This document shows positions 33,772 through 43,933 of a DNA stretch of 64,000 bases, piece by piece. Each line of letters begins with the position of its first letter. The stretch's first letter is position 1. Under the pieces are notes generated by a model. It saw only the letters and a list, made by a program, of their open reading frames with translations. It ran no database searches and was not told the origin of the DNA. The translations under genes and the position numbers were made by a program. This DNA comes from Ariolimax columbianus. Its lineage: Eukaryota; Mollusca; Gastropoda; Stylommatophora; Arionidae. The stretch is from NCBI GenBank assembly GCA_036924085.1, contig JAVGWX010000002.1:53116105-53180104 (forward strand). The letters are read 5' to 3'.

Positions 33772-34049
33772 GGTAGGTTGTAGTAGCTTTCCTCATATCC
33801 TGAGCATGCTGATGGTTGGACCGCGGTTCTCCATGTGGTTGTGCTATGACTGGCTTCATCTCTGTGGCGCTCACTACTACGGGATCACATCGATCCACAT
33901 CTCGTCAGCCAGACTGCCTTGAAAACAGTCTATTTTTAGGGAACGCTAAATGGAAGAGAGATTGTGGTCTTGGTCAGTGTATTGACCCTGACGCGACGTC
34001 TTGGTCAGTATTTTGTGCTTGACCGGACTAGCGTCTCAGTTGACCGGTG
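33772..34049 (+). repeat. Dispersed repeat A, copy 3
   Basis: Aligns with 7660-7942 along its length. It lies just next to the LINE remnant at 33160-33725. Confidence 0.75.
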
Positions 34050-34621
34050 AAGTGTAAGAAGCAGAGTGAATGTGTAATAGAGAATAAAGAGAGTAGAACG
34101 ACATGAACGCGTTATATGAATCGATCCACGTGACCTAGGATAGTTTTGGAAGAGAGAAGTGAATAGATGGTTTGGGCTCGCCATATATAAAGAGCGGTGT
34201 GTTCCAATCTGTCTACGTCTTTGTTAAATCCTTAACCAATAGAAATCATTTTTATCTAGAACAATGGGGACACTGAAAAGCTGGTAAATTATCGTCAGAT
34301 CTGTCTTTTCCATTTCCACCATTTATACACTTTTAACCAAAGTGATGGTCTACCGTCCAGAAAGAGAGAGAGTCTGAAAAGTAGATATATAGAGAAAGAG
34401 AGAGAGAGAGAGAGAGAGAGTACTGGATGAGAATCAACCGCGAGCGATAGCATGCAAGTTTACGGAAGAGCTACTCTAACTGACCACCTCTACACAATCA
34501 ACCAGTTAATAATAGAGGACGGGTAAAGTACAGGGGCCTTAATGTCTTTATTTGTGGACTATAATAAGGCCGTCGATAGCATCGAAATAACTGAGGTACT
34601 GAATGTCCTGAGAAATCAGGG

Positions 34622-36822
34622 TAACATTGTCACATTACCCTCGGCGTCAATCCGGCAACTGATCTGTATATGGCTTGGCTTGGCTTCGTTCGTTCTCAAT
34701 CTCCCGCTACCAAGTCCTAAAAGGGCTTAAGTAGCAGAATGTAGTCCAGAGAACGGAATGCGTTGTGTCGTAGTTTACAGCTTGACTGCTATATTTGCAC
34801 CTTTCGGTCCAACACACCCGACTTCAGCAAGCATTTTTTGAGTACCGGGTTAGCATTCCCTCTTCGATCCCTTCTCCGTAGCCAGTCTGCGCTGCTGCAG
34901 TCTGTTGTCCAGGATCACCGCTTGGAGGTATAGAAGGGTCTTGGCAGCTCTGTTTCGCTGGCCCTGACGCTAGCAGTCAGTTATGGGTCGCTGACCACTG
35001 CAGCTCATGCGCTGCTCAGGATCTTGATCCCTGATCCGTAAATGAGAACGCCAACAATATTCTGTCTGCTTTCTAATTTTTTGCAGTGCCGTACATATGC
35101 GGATCTATGTCCTTGGTAGGTCCTTCACGCCATCACATAGATGGGCTGTCCATTGGACTTGTACAGGCATTAGGCACCAAAACATTGTTCTATGTGTCGT
35201 TCTGTTGTCAAGCATGCGTTCTATATGTTCAGCCTAGCAATGTTTGTGTGATATCGCAGCATTCACGACGTCCCGAAAGAAATTTCTTCGTTTCATATCT
35301 TGTTTCTTACATAAATTTTCAGTACTTGTCGTTCTCTTGCTTTCTGAGTGCCTCGTAGTTTCTCAGCACTTGTTTTGCGCAAGTTCAACACCTCGTATCC
35401 GCAAATCATTGCTGGAATTATCACGTAATTAAAATCACGGCGTCTTGCCGTGGTGTTTTATATTTCTTGGAGTATTGGCTTAATGGACTTGAAGGAATAC
35501 CTAGCTGTTTTTCCTCTCCTAAAAATGTCGGGGTCAATTTTGTGTTCGGCATTTACTTTTTGACCTATTTAGATATAAACGTTTCTGAGGCATTGTTTTT
35601 TACCTTTATTTATCTTCAGACCGGCAGCTCGGTTGACCCCATTTAGGTTGTTCAAGAATTATTGGGCTTCAGAAAATGTATAGCTGATGAGGTTGATGTC
35701 ATCTGGAAATCGTGAATGTGTGAGCAAATCGTCATCTATATTTAGGCCTATGACGACCCACTGTAATTGTTGGAAAATCTCTGCGAAAGCCGCTGTAAAT
35801 ACCTCTGGTGTCGCATTGTCGGACTGCTCTTGCTATCGGAACATAAACTTGACGGTAGTATAGCGTTAAGCTTATATTGTAGTCTTTGCTGGTTTCCTCA
35901 ATCAATTTGATTTAGATTTCAAAGATGCCCTGGTTTCTGAGAGAATTTATCACATCATTGGTCTCGTTACTGTCAAAGGATTTCTCGTAATCGATAAATA
36001 CAAGACATAAGGGTATGCGCAGCTCGCGTGCCCTCTCCTTCAGATTATTGATCGTGGGGAGGTGGTCAATGGCGGAGAAGCCTTTCCTGAATCCGACTTG
36101 TTCTCGAGGCTGGTGTTCTTCGAGTTGCCTGTTAGCAATGACTCTAGAGAATATCTTGAATATTTTAGTTAACAGGCAAATTGAACCGCAGTTCCCTAGA
36201 AATTCAGTGTCTCCCTTTTTGAGGATTTTCACTGGTCAGGAATGTGTATTAAATAAAGACATTTATTAAACAGCTTTGACAACTGAACTGCTAGAGTTTC
36301 TTCCCCTGTCTAAAGGACGTCTAGTTATCTTATATAATCCCGGATCTGTGCCTGGTTTTGACTGCTTGATGGCGTGAAGGATTTCATCAGGCTTGATGGG
36401 TTCAAAGGGGTCTTCCATTGTTGCTGCCAACCTTCTTGAGATTTCAGCCTCTGACGAACAAAGGTCAGTGTGGTACTGTCTGCATTCTGCTTCGATGTTT
36501 CGTCTATCTGTTATGATGGTGTTGTCGTCCTTGTTTAGTGCTCCTGCTTTCCTGCTGAATAGTTTTACGATACTTTATGAGGCTGCTTCTGATTTCAGTC
36601 GCTTTGATTAGTCGCTGCTTTCGATGCTGCTCATAATCGTTCTTCAACAGCAGATGGTTAAAAATAAATTTAGTTTGCATAGCGCAATCTTGTCCAATAC
36701 TCCTCTGATCTCAAGTCGTCTTCGCATGTCTAGTAGTTTCCTTGTCTGTTCTTTGATGCGTGTTCACCTTTTGGATTTGGAAACCTTAGCAACGCCAAGG
36801 CGTTTATTAGTAACTTGACTGT
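34622..36822 (-). mobile_element. RTE-like LINE H inserted in LINE G
   Basis: A minus-strand LINE, 5'-truncated in the linker. From the right: LLDMRRRLEIRGVLDKIALC (36680-36745), NIEAECRQYHTDLCSSEAEI (36440-36510), PFEPIKPDEILHAIKQSKPG (36340-36410), MKILKKGDTEFLGNCGSICL at 36175-36232, REQVGFRKGFSAIDHLPTIN, then LCLVFIDYEKSFDSNETNDV. By frame changes the palm reads SRFPDDINLIS near 35690-35720, an F-P-D-D version of FADD. The C-terminal part extends to about 35060, where SINE C is inserted in the 3' region. TSD 34611-34621 / 36823-36833 (10 of 11). Inactive. Confidence 0.82.
34672..35030 (-). mobile_element. SINE C copy 3, innermost of nest
   Basis: A ~359-base copy, beginning GGCTTGGCTTGGCTTCG (three AAGCC units in the tail on the minus strand) and ending AGGATCTTGATCC. 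TSD CTGATCTGTATAT / CTGATCCGTAAAT at 34659-34671 and 35031-35043 with two mismatches, older or mutated relative to copies 1 and 2. Confidence 0.88.
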
Positions 36823-37480
36823 AGAAATCAAGGAATTACAGAACAATACAATACATTGATGACACAGGGTGAGACAATCTCTATAAAACGCTCCACATAG
36901 GCCCTTCTGGAGGTCTTTAAAAACCTGGACTGTGGAGAAAGGGGCATCCACAAAGAAACGTTTATTTGTCTCAGGTTCGCTGATGGTACAATCACCTTAA
37001 TCCACATCGTCATAGAAGCGGAAATAGCAAGAATGAGCTCAGCAGAGCAAGTAGTGCTTTTGACATGCAAATCAATAAAAAGAAAACCCAGTTCATGCTC
37101 ATTTTTCTGCCCATAACATTTGGCTCAGGTGATCACATCAATAAACCGTGAGATCTCGCGAAGGATAGAAAAGGGCTGGCTCAGCTTCAACTGTATCAAA
37201 CCCATACTACAACAGATGCGAAACGACAGCACTAGAGCTCACATTTTCAACAGCGTAGTTACTCCATGTATATTACTGCTAGGTGTGGAACATACGGCAA
37301 GCATGATGCAGTGGAACGAAGGACATTGAAAATCTCTCTTGGGGATCAAATCCGCAACGTAAACATCCAACTGCGGACTTACTTCTCCGACATCACAGAT
37401 GTCGCACAGCTACGAAAGTACAGACCATGTGCTGCGCATTCCAGACAGCAGATGGACACATAGAGCGACTTCCTGGTCTG

Positions 37481-37703
37481 TAGGTGCACTTGCAGGCACC
37501 TGATATTGAGGTAGAGAGAGGGGGCCCAAATGAGGGTTTAGGTCCAACATGGTACACCAAGGCAATAGAGCGAGATGAGTTTACTCAACATTTGGCTACT
37601 TAGCAATGGGCACATGTGTCTGATTAAATACCAGGACTTAGGGACTTTAAATTTAGAACGCAAAAGACGTCTATGCGTAATGTTAAGGATACACAGACAC
37701 ACA
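37481..37703. other. Short unassigned spacer
   Basis: No features seen; contains a GAGAGAGAG run near 37512-37522. Confidence 0.4.
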
Positions 37704-37705
37704 TA

Positions 37706-38069
37706 CGAGGCGTGTTCAAATGGAACCGGAGCAAACTGCAACACGTGAAGATACATACGATGCGCATGATGACCTCACCTCTTGTGTAAACAGTACATAC
37801 CAACGGTCAAGTTTGCAAAATTTCATTATCCTCCGACTCATAGTTTAATCAGAAACCGAATCACCGCTCGCTGATCAACTTTGGACGGACTACTTATCAC
37901 CCGCCATGTTTTCAACGTTCTTCTGAGGAAACTATGAGTCGGAGGATAATGAAATTTTGCAAACTTAACGGTTGGTATGTGCTGTTTACACCAAAAGTGA
38001 CGCCATCATGCGCATCGTACGTATGCCCACTTGTTGCAGTTTGGTCCGGTTTAATTTGAACACGCCTCG
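37706..38069. mobile_element. Mariner-type MITE with 141-bp TIRs
   Basis: Left arm 37706-37846 and right arm 37929-38069, both 141 bases, are reverse complements with scattered mismatches. Outer ends read CGAGGCGTGTTCAAAT, a form common in mariner TIRs. The element is flanked by TA (37704-37705 and 38070-38071), the mariner target duplication. The 82-base centre (37847-37928) has no transposase motif. Long inner identity (for example GTTTGCAAAATTTCATTATC on both arms) supports a hairpin-forming non-autonomous element. Confidence 0.92.
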
Positions 38070-38095
38070 TATGTACCGATGCTGCTAGACATATG

Positions 38096-38168
38096 GACGT
38101 CTAATTAGTGCAGTGCTTGAACACTGGATTTTCAACGCAAAGGTACAGGGTTCTAATCCCGCTTCCGG
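38096..38168 (+). mobile_element. Possible tRNA-derived SINE head
   Basis: TCTAATTAGTGCAGTGCTTG (weak A box) followed by ACAGGGTTCTAATCCCGC (B box GGTTCTAATCC). The spacing fits. No TSD or tail recognised; 38175-38190 has GTCGACCCAG, similar to the inverse of the SINE gamma body word. Confidence 0.45.
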
Positions 38169-38299
38169 TACGGTTTAGTCGACCCAGATCGTTGAGATGC
38201 ATTGTTCAGTTGTAATACATTTAGTATAAATACATAAACGTAGACTTCAATTAACCAGTTAGGTGAATTATAGTTAGCTTCATGTGGGTGGTACTTACT

Positions 38300-38955
38300 T
38301 ACTAAGTCGCTGCTCTTCTACCGTGAGGTGTAGAGGTTTGCCAAAGTGAGCGCCACACTGCTCTATCCGCCGTCTTTTTCCCGGCCTCTTTCCAATCCAG
38401 CCGTCTATCACTTAGGGACTGTCGTATGTTGTCTTTCCAACGTACTTTGGGACGTCCTGGGGGTCTGCGTCCTTGACGTTTTTTATCTCTTATGACCGCT
38501 TTGGTATCCGATCTTCTTCCATTCTACAGACATGGCCAAACCACTGTAGTTGGGACTGCTCCACTCGTGTCTGCAGGGTTTGAACTTCCAGATTGCTTCG
38601 TATTGTCTGGTTACGGATCTTGTCCCTTTTCGTTACCTGAACCGCCTTTCTTAGGTACCTCATTTCTGAAGTTTGTAATTGCCTTTCTTGGGCTGTAGTC
38701 ATTGCCCATGACTCACATCCATATGTCAGGACAGGAACATAGGTCGAGCGGTATACACCCATCTTTGTTTTCCTGCTTATTTCTCTTTTACTGAGGAAAC
38801 CTCTGTTTATTGCATGACAAAGGTCTTCCAGCTGCGGCCCTTCGTGCAGTTAACTCCTCTTTGATTCCTCCCCTGCTGTCTATTACCACTCCTAGATATT
38901 TAAAGTTGCTGACCTGCTCCAGTGCTCGTGTTCCCAGGGTTATCTGATGTCTCTT
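38300..38955 (-). pseudogene. LINE D C-terminal domain
   Basis: Reads LEQVSNFKYLGVVIDSRGG at 38860-38920, GVYRSTYVPVLTYGCESWAM at 38700-38762, MRYLRKAVQVTKRDKIRNQT, QLQWFGHVCRMEEDRIPK at 38500-38545, then GRRPPGRPKVRWKDNIRQSL and DRAVWRSLWQTSTPHGRRAA before the stop near 38300. Order and motifs match the post-RT region of RTE-like LINEs. At least two frameshifts. Confidence 0.85.
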
Positions 38956-40392
38956 CTAATCTCTAGCGATCATCATGGTTTTTGTTTTGGAGTTGCTGAT
39001 GTGCATTCCTCTCTTCTTCAACTCTTCTTCCCAGACCTGTAAGTTGATCTGGAGATGTGCTTCGGATTTCGTGATCAGAGCCACATCATCTGCAAATGCT
39101 AGTTCCGATATGTAACTTGGTCTCATCTTCCAGAACCCTACTTTATACTTTTTTGTCCGTTCCTTGCAGGCTTTAATGACTTCATCCGCACATAATTGCT
39201 GCATGTTTTATAGAAACTCTGAATGGCAGAGATCAGGGGTCCTGGGATGTTCTTCCTTGTCAGGCACTCCCAGAGTTTGTCCCAAGGAACTTTATCAAAT
39301 GCTTTCTCCAAATCCAAAAAGCAGAGATGCATCTCTTTATCATATTCAAGAGCCTTTTCACTTAGCTGTCTGAGTGTAAAGATGAGGTCTTGAGTACTTC
39401 TGTTTGCCCTAAACCCACATTGAGTTTCATCCATATTTGGCTCTGGTAGACCTCTTAATCGCCGTTCTAGAGTAGACTTTCCCGGGGACACTGAAAAGGG
39501 AAATACCTCTGTGATTTTCACATTGTCGATTGTCACCCTTTTTAAATATTGGTATTATTATTGCAACCCCCCAGTCTCTTGGTATCTTCTTGTGGCGCCA
39601 AGCTGCCTTGAGAATCTTCATGAATAGTATCTCTCCTGCCGTTCCCATGTATTTAACCATTTCTGGTGTTATACCATCATGTCCTGCTGCTTTATCAATC
39701 TTAATTTTCTCTAATGCTGCCTTTAGGTCTTTCATTGTGATATTATCGTTTCCCTCCATGGCTCCCTCTTCTAGAATTGGGACTGTTACTTCCAGAGCTT
39801 GGTTTTCCTTCACTCCAAGGAGATCTGAGAAATATTCTTTCCATCTGTTCATTACCTCTTCTGGGGCAGTCAACAGTGCACCTTGTATATCTTTAACACA
39901 TTTCAGGGGGCATTCCATTTCCTTTCTCAAGTTCCTTAAGGTCCCGTAGAACAGTTTCTGGTTTTCTCCAGCATTATTTTCCAGTTTCTCTCCAAATTCT
40001 TCCCAGGATTTCTGTTTGGCCTTGAGCACAGTCTTCTTTGCATCTGTTCTATAATTTACATATTCTTTATATTTCTTTTTTTGTTCTTCTGTATTCCTAG
40101 CCCCTAGGTATTGCTTCTATGCCTTTTTCTTTTCTCGTATTATTGTTTTCACTTCTTCTGTCCACCATGGTGTACTCTTTCTCTTCCACCCTTCTTTGTT
40201 TTGAACGCATGCCTCTGCTGCAGCTTCTTTGAGGATGTCTTTGAATTTTACCCAGAGCATTTCCATATCTTCTTCAGATTCCTCTATCCTTTCTGTTGCT
40301 GTTGTTATGAGCCCTTGGTATCTCCTCTTAACATCTGGTTCTCTTAGTTTGTAAGCCTTAATTTTAATTTCTCCTCGTGTGTTATGTTTCAT
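38956..40392 (-). pseudogene. LINE D reverse transcriptase and linker
   Basis: Linker 40117-40392 (LREPDVKRRYQGLITTATER). RT fingers in 39427-40029: DLKAALEKIKIDKAAGHDGI, PRDWGVAIIIPIFKKGDNRQ, then CENHRGISLFSVPGKVYSR. After a frameshift comes FLDLEKAFDKVPWDKLWECL (first Asp block) and AIQSFYKTCSNYVR. At about 39186 the sequence jumps directly to DEVIKACKERTKKYKVGFWK, so the segment with the QG...SP.LF motif is deleted. ISELAFADDVALITKSEAHL follows with the FADD box intact at 39082-39096. Reverse transcription could not occur without the deleted block. Confidence 0.9.
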
Positions 40393-40429
40393 GCTTGCTG
40401 ATGGGTGTTGCCTGGCTGGATAGTATTTT

Positions 40430-41200
40430 AACTAGTTAGTGGTAGCTTCCTATCTCTGGTCCTCTGAACACTCTAGCATCCTTTACATGCTTGAAATCAG
40501 TTTTCCTCACTATCGCATAGTCAATTATAGATCTTTCATTTCTTGCCGGCTCACCTTGTGTAGGCATGGATACGCTTGTGTGGAAACCTTGTATTTGTAA
40601 TGACAAGGTTTTGTTCTCTGCAGAATCTCAGCAGTCATTTCATTTGTCATTTAAGACATCTTCTCCATACCTACCGATCACTCCATCCCATCTAGAATAG
40701 TCGTTTCCAACTCTTGCGTTGAAGTCTCCAAGGAGAAGTATTTCATTATGGCAATCGTCAATGGTCCTTTGAAGGAGCTCATAAAATTCATCTTTTATGT
40801 CAGTGCTCTTATCTTCGTTTGGTGCATACACAGTGACGATATCCATTTGACTATCCTCCTCTTGTAGACTTAGAACCATCAGTCGTTCTGAAATGAACTT
40901 CCATCCTTTAATGTTTGCTATGTTGTTACTATCCACTATACAGCCAACCCCTGCCCTGTCTCGTTCACTCATGGGAACTCCCCTGTAGTATAACATGTTG
41001 CCGTCATGGTCCAGAACGCCATGTCCCTTTTTCTTTGTTTCTGTAAGTGCCAGGACTGTCAATTTTGCTCTCTTCATCTCCTCTATTAGTTCTTGATCTT
41101 TTCCGTTTATACTTCGTACATTCCATGTTCCGTAAATCGTGGTCCTTATTTCTCGCCTGGTCGTCGCCGTTGAGGTCAGTCCGGTTTTCTCTGTGTTTTG
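40430..41200 (-). pseudogene. LINE D APE-type endonuclease
   Basis: Starts with GTWNVRSINGKDQELIEEM (41085-41140), then LALTETKKKGHG with the metal-binding Glu, RAGVGCIVDSNNIANIKGWK, VTVYAPNEDKSTDIKDEFYE, and LLLGDFNARVGNDYSRWDG with the catalytic D-x-N. After a stop it continues NERSIIDYAIVRKTDFKHVK and GPEIGSYH; the canonical S-D-H end motif is changed to S-Y-H, which would remove the catalytic Asp. The role in an active relative would be nicking the target DNA. Inactive here. Confidence 0.88.
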
Positions 41201-41990
41201 ACTTGTAATCGTTTTTTTAAGACAAACAGGTGATTAGCCTGTTGTGTCTTTACATGGTGGAGGGGCTGCCTCCTTACAGCCTCCATACCTGCCGACTCGT
41301 TTTTGTCCACGGCTGCTTATTTATTCGCAGCTAACCTACACATTAGGAGGCCTTTCAGCAATCCGCAACCCTGTTGACGCACCTGGTAGGAGGTAGGTTC
41401 CTCCCCCAGGCATGTGGGTGGTGAGATGAATTATAGTTTTATAGAATTATTAGGTGAACTGAATTATTGTTTTCTTCAGGTGGTCTGTGAAGTGAATTAT
41501 TGTTTTATTCAGGTGGTCTGTGAGGTGAATTATTGTTTTCTTCAGGTGGTCTGTGAGGTGAATTATTGTTTTATTCAGGTGGTCTGTGAGGTGAATTATT
41601 GTTTTCTTCAGGTGGTCTGTGAGGTGAATTATTGTTTTCTTCAGGTGGTCTGTGAGGTGAATTATTGTTTTCTTCAGGTGATCTGTGAGGTGAATTATTT
41701 TTTTCTTCAAATGGTCTGTGAGGTGAATTATCGTTTTCTTCAGGTGGTCTGCGATGTGAATTAGCGTTTTCTTCAGGTGTTCTGTGAGGTGAATTATCGT
41801 TTTCTTTAGGTGGTCTGCGATGTGAATTAGCGTTTTCTTCAGGTGTTCTGTGAGGTGAATTATCTTTTTCTTCAGGTGTTCTGTGAGGTGAATTATCTTT
41901 TTCTTCAGGTGTTCTGTGATGGAATTAGCGTATTCTTCAGATGTTCTGTGGGGTGAATTATCGTTTTCGTCAGGTAGTTGGCAAGATGAA

Positions 41991-42856
41991 TTATCGTTCT
42001 CTTCATTGCCGAAGCGAATAATTTTTAGCCATATGGGGGTCGGCAATCAGTTACAGCTTGAGAATCATTGCGTAGCGTTAGATTTGTTACCGCTGATATC
42101 ATTTCGCCTGTTAGTTGAAAGAAATGTTGCTCGCACGATTGGCGAGTTTATGGCGCATGTCATGCGCAACGTTTCTGTGTTATTCATGGAACACCAAGCC
42201 ACGTTTAATTATCTTAATCTTCGTCATAATCTTCTGTTTCATGTCCCGCCATTTCTTTCCCCCCGTTTAGTGTTTTGTTTTAATGCCTCATTTTTTATGT
42301 AACAAAAGACGACCACTTCTTGTAATGCAGACTTCCGGTGGGCGTGTGTTCATTATAGTATCCTTGTACACACTTTAAAACCTTTTTCGTCTTTGAACAC
42401 TAGAACACTAACCACTTCGACCTCCCCATCCCTCCCTCAACTTTGTAATACTTTTAGAGTGTCAGGTCTAAATCGGTGAAGCCTACATTGACGGAAGTAG
42501 ACCAACTGCCAAGTCTGCTTCTCCAACTGTCAGATGGCCAACCTCTCAACATCTACTTCTATATTGAACGACACCAGCCCATTGACATGTCACTCTCATC
42601 TGCTGTTGTTGTTGCACATGTCAGAACGACTTTTGTGGACACTTAAACCAGCTCGTACTTGAGAGATTAGAAAGCACATTTTATCAGCACAAAAATGAAC
42701 CAGGATAAAAACTAGTCGTTCTAACCTCTTTAGAAACCTGGAGAATATCAAGTCCTTAAGAAATAAAAACCAGAAAGAAACGTGCAGTATAAACAGTTAA
42801 ACGTTGTGTTAATATAATCCATACAACAATGTTGAGGTCATGATGGAATAAAGACA

Positions 42857-42888
<32 letters not shown>

Positions 42889-43363
42889 AAATAACCACAT
42901 CATGCGAGCTTATTGGTTGGATGTAGGAGACCTAGGCATAAATTTTGACAGTTACGTGTCACTTGATATTTATTTAATACCTTTTTTCTTTTGTGATTGT
43001 GGTCACATATTTTCAATTATAGCGACTGAGTTATATAGTGGTAGTACATTCTCTTCTTACGACCACAGTAACGGGTTCCATCCATTTTATCCAGACGTCG
43101 TAGTCTATCCAGCTGAAAATAGCTACCTGTCTTGCTGTGATGGAATTCATAGCAGCGAGCAAGGGTTTTAGCTCCCCTACCTCATAAAAACCTGAGACTT
43201 AGTACAATGAAGCCACCCAAGAACGTCATCCCCTACAGCAGTATCTCATATGTGAATACCTTTTCATTTTCAATATTTTCAACAAGTCCGATTCCATTAA
43301 GTCAAATGCACTGGCAACATACAATAAATGTTTGACTCGGCTGAGTCTTACAGTTCGTGTCTG
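41991..43363. other. Unassigned sequence with (CAA)n
   Basis: No gene recognised. A (CAA)n run lies at 42859-42887. The frame at 42902-43171 has no domain. Confidence 0.5.
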
Positions 43364-43372
43364 TATCTTGTC

Positions 43373-43535
43373 CTCTGCTGAAGTCGGATGTGTCGGACCG
43401 AATGGTGTAAACATCGTAGTCAAACTGTAAACTACGACACAACGCTCCTTCAGTTCTCTGGACAACATCCTGCTACTTGCAAAGCCTTTTGATAGCTTGG
43501 TAGTGGGAGATTGAGAACGATCGAAGAAGAAGAAT
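43373..43535 (+). mobile_element. SINE C copy 4, truncated, 9-bp TSD
   Basis: The reverse complement matches the first ~150 bases of copies 1-3 (GAGAACTGAAGGAGCGTTGT corresponds to the inverse of the CAGAGAACGGAATGCGTTGT segment). The TSD TATCTTGTC is perfect at 43364-43372 and 43536-43544. The tail here is GAAGAAGAAGAA instead of AAGCC. So the family's 3' end is the side with GCTTCGTTCG, and this copy is 5'-truncated as LINE-driven copies are. Confidence 0.87.
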
Positions 43536-43655
43536 TATCTTGTCAAGTATAGAATATACCTACGAGTCAATGTGCCCACAAGAGCTTTGTCCTAAGTCGC
43601 ATAACTAACAGTAGAGTCTCCCATGCCGGACAGGCCAAAGGAGAAGGGTCAGACC

Positions 43656-43705
43656 AAGGCAGGCACACATACACACACACACATACACACGCATACATAC
43701 ACACG
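43656..43705. repeat. (CA)n-rich tract
   Basis: CACATACACACA-type low-complexity sequence. Confidence 0.9.
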
Positions 43706-43933
43706 TTCCTAGCTAATTTAGTTGCACGCCTATTATGTAGTCTTCTAGCGTTTCCTGTCTTGAGGTAAATCCGCCTGAGCTCATGTAGTGTCTCTGTAGC
43801 AGTAGTATAATGTTTGTTCGCTTACTAGGTCAGTCATTGTAGTGTGGGATCACCCTTCGTCAGCGATTGTTGTAGGTGAACTCTTACTTCGTCATGTTTT
43901 TACCGCCTACAACGTAGACAGGAGGTTGGGCTA

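Larger units (their letters stand above)
34235..37480 (+). mobile_element. RTE-like LINE G (outer host of a triple nest)
   Basis: Two collinear pieces. The left piece (34235-34621) reads GTLKSW then VLDENQPRAIACKF, then LTDHLYTINQLIIED by frame changes, then MSLFVDYNKAVDSIEITEVL and NVLRNQG (fingers and palm; the first catalytic Asp block F.DY.KA.DS). The right piece (36823-37480) resumes NQGITEQY, then VFKNLD, then LRFADGTITLI, where the catalytic FADD is changed to F-A-D-G. It continues AQVITSINREISRRIEKGWL, NCIKPILQQM and RRTLKISLGDQIRNVNIQ. The join point is a direct repeat AGAAATCAGGG / AGAAATCAAGG. A GA microsatellite (34395-34420) lies inside the left piece. Dead by stops and frameshifts. 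Confidence 0.8.
38293..41410 (-). mobile_element. Near full-length RTE-like LINE D, 12-bp TSD
   Basis: A 3118-base minus-strand element with perfect TSD CATGTGGGTGGT (38281-38292 and 41411-41422). From the 5' end: a UTR of about 200 bases, an APE-type endonuclease (about 40430-41200), a linker (39950-40400), RT (about 38950-39950), a C-terminal GH..RM.....P / GRPKVRWKDNIRQSLSDRR region (38340-38760), and a short tail of AAGT units at 38293-38303. Missing pieces are an RT palm segment deleted at about 39186 and intact frames: the coding region is split by stops near 40640, 40460, 40430 and 40117. The best preserved LINE in the window. Confidence 0.93.
38260..41990. repeat. 33-bp tandem array, ~17 copies, split by LINE D
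   Basis: The main block is 41422-41990, with unit GGTGAATTATTGTTTTCTTC then AGGTGGTCTGTGA. A lone unit-like segment at 38261-38292 lies on the other side of LINE D, so the LINE inserted at the array edge. 33 bases is 11 codons, which keeps open a 116-codon plus frame and a 198-codon minus frame (HLKKTIIHLTD repeats) that I do not regard as genes. Confidence 0.88.

Noticed and set aside
39530..39949. 139-codon plus-strand frame
   Set aside because: Antisense of the LINE D reverse transcriptase.
41450..42046. 198-codon minus-strand HLKKTIIHLTD repeat protein
   Set aside because: 33-bp array artefact; the plus strand is also open.
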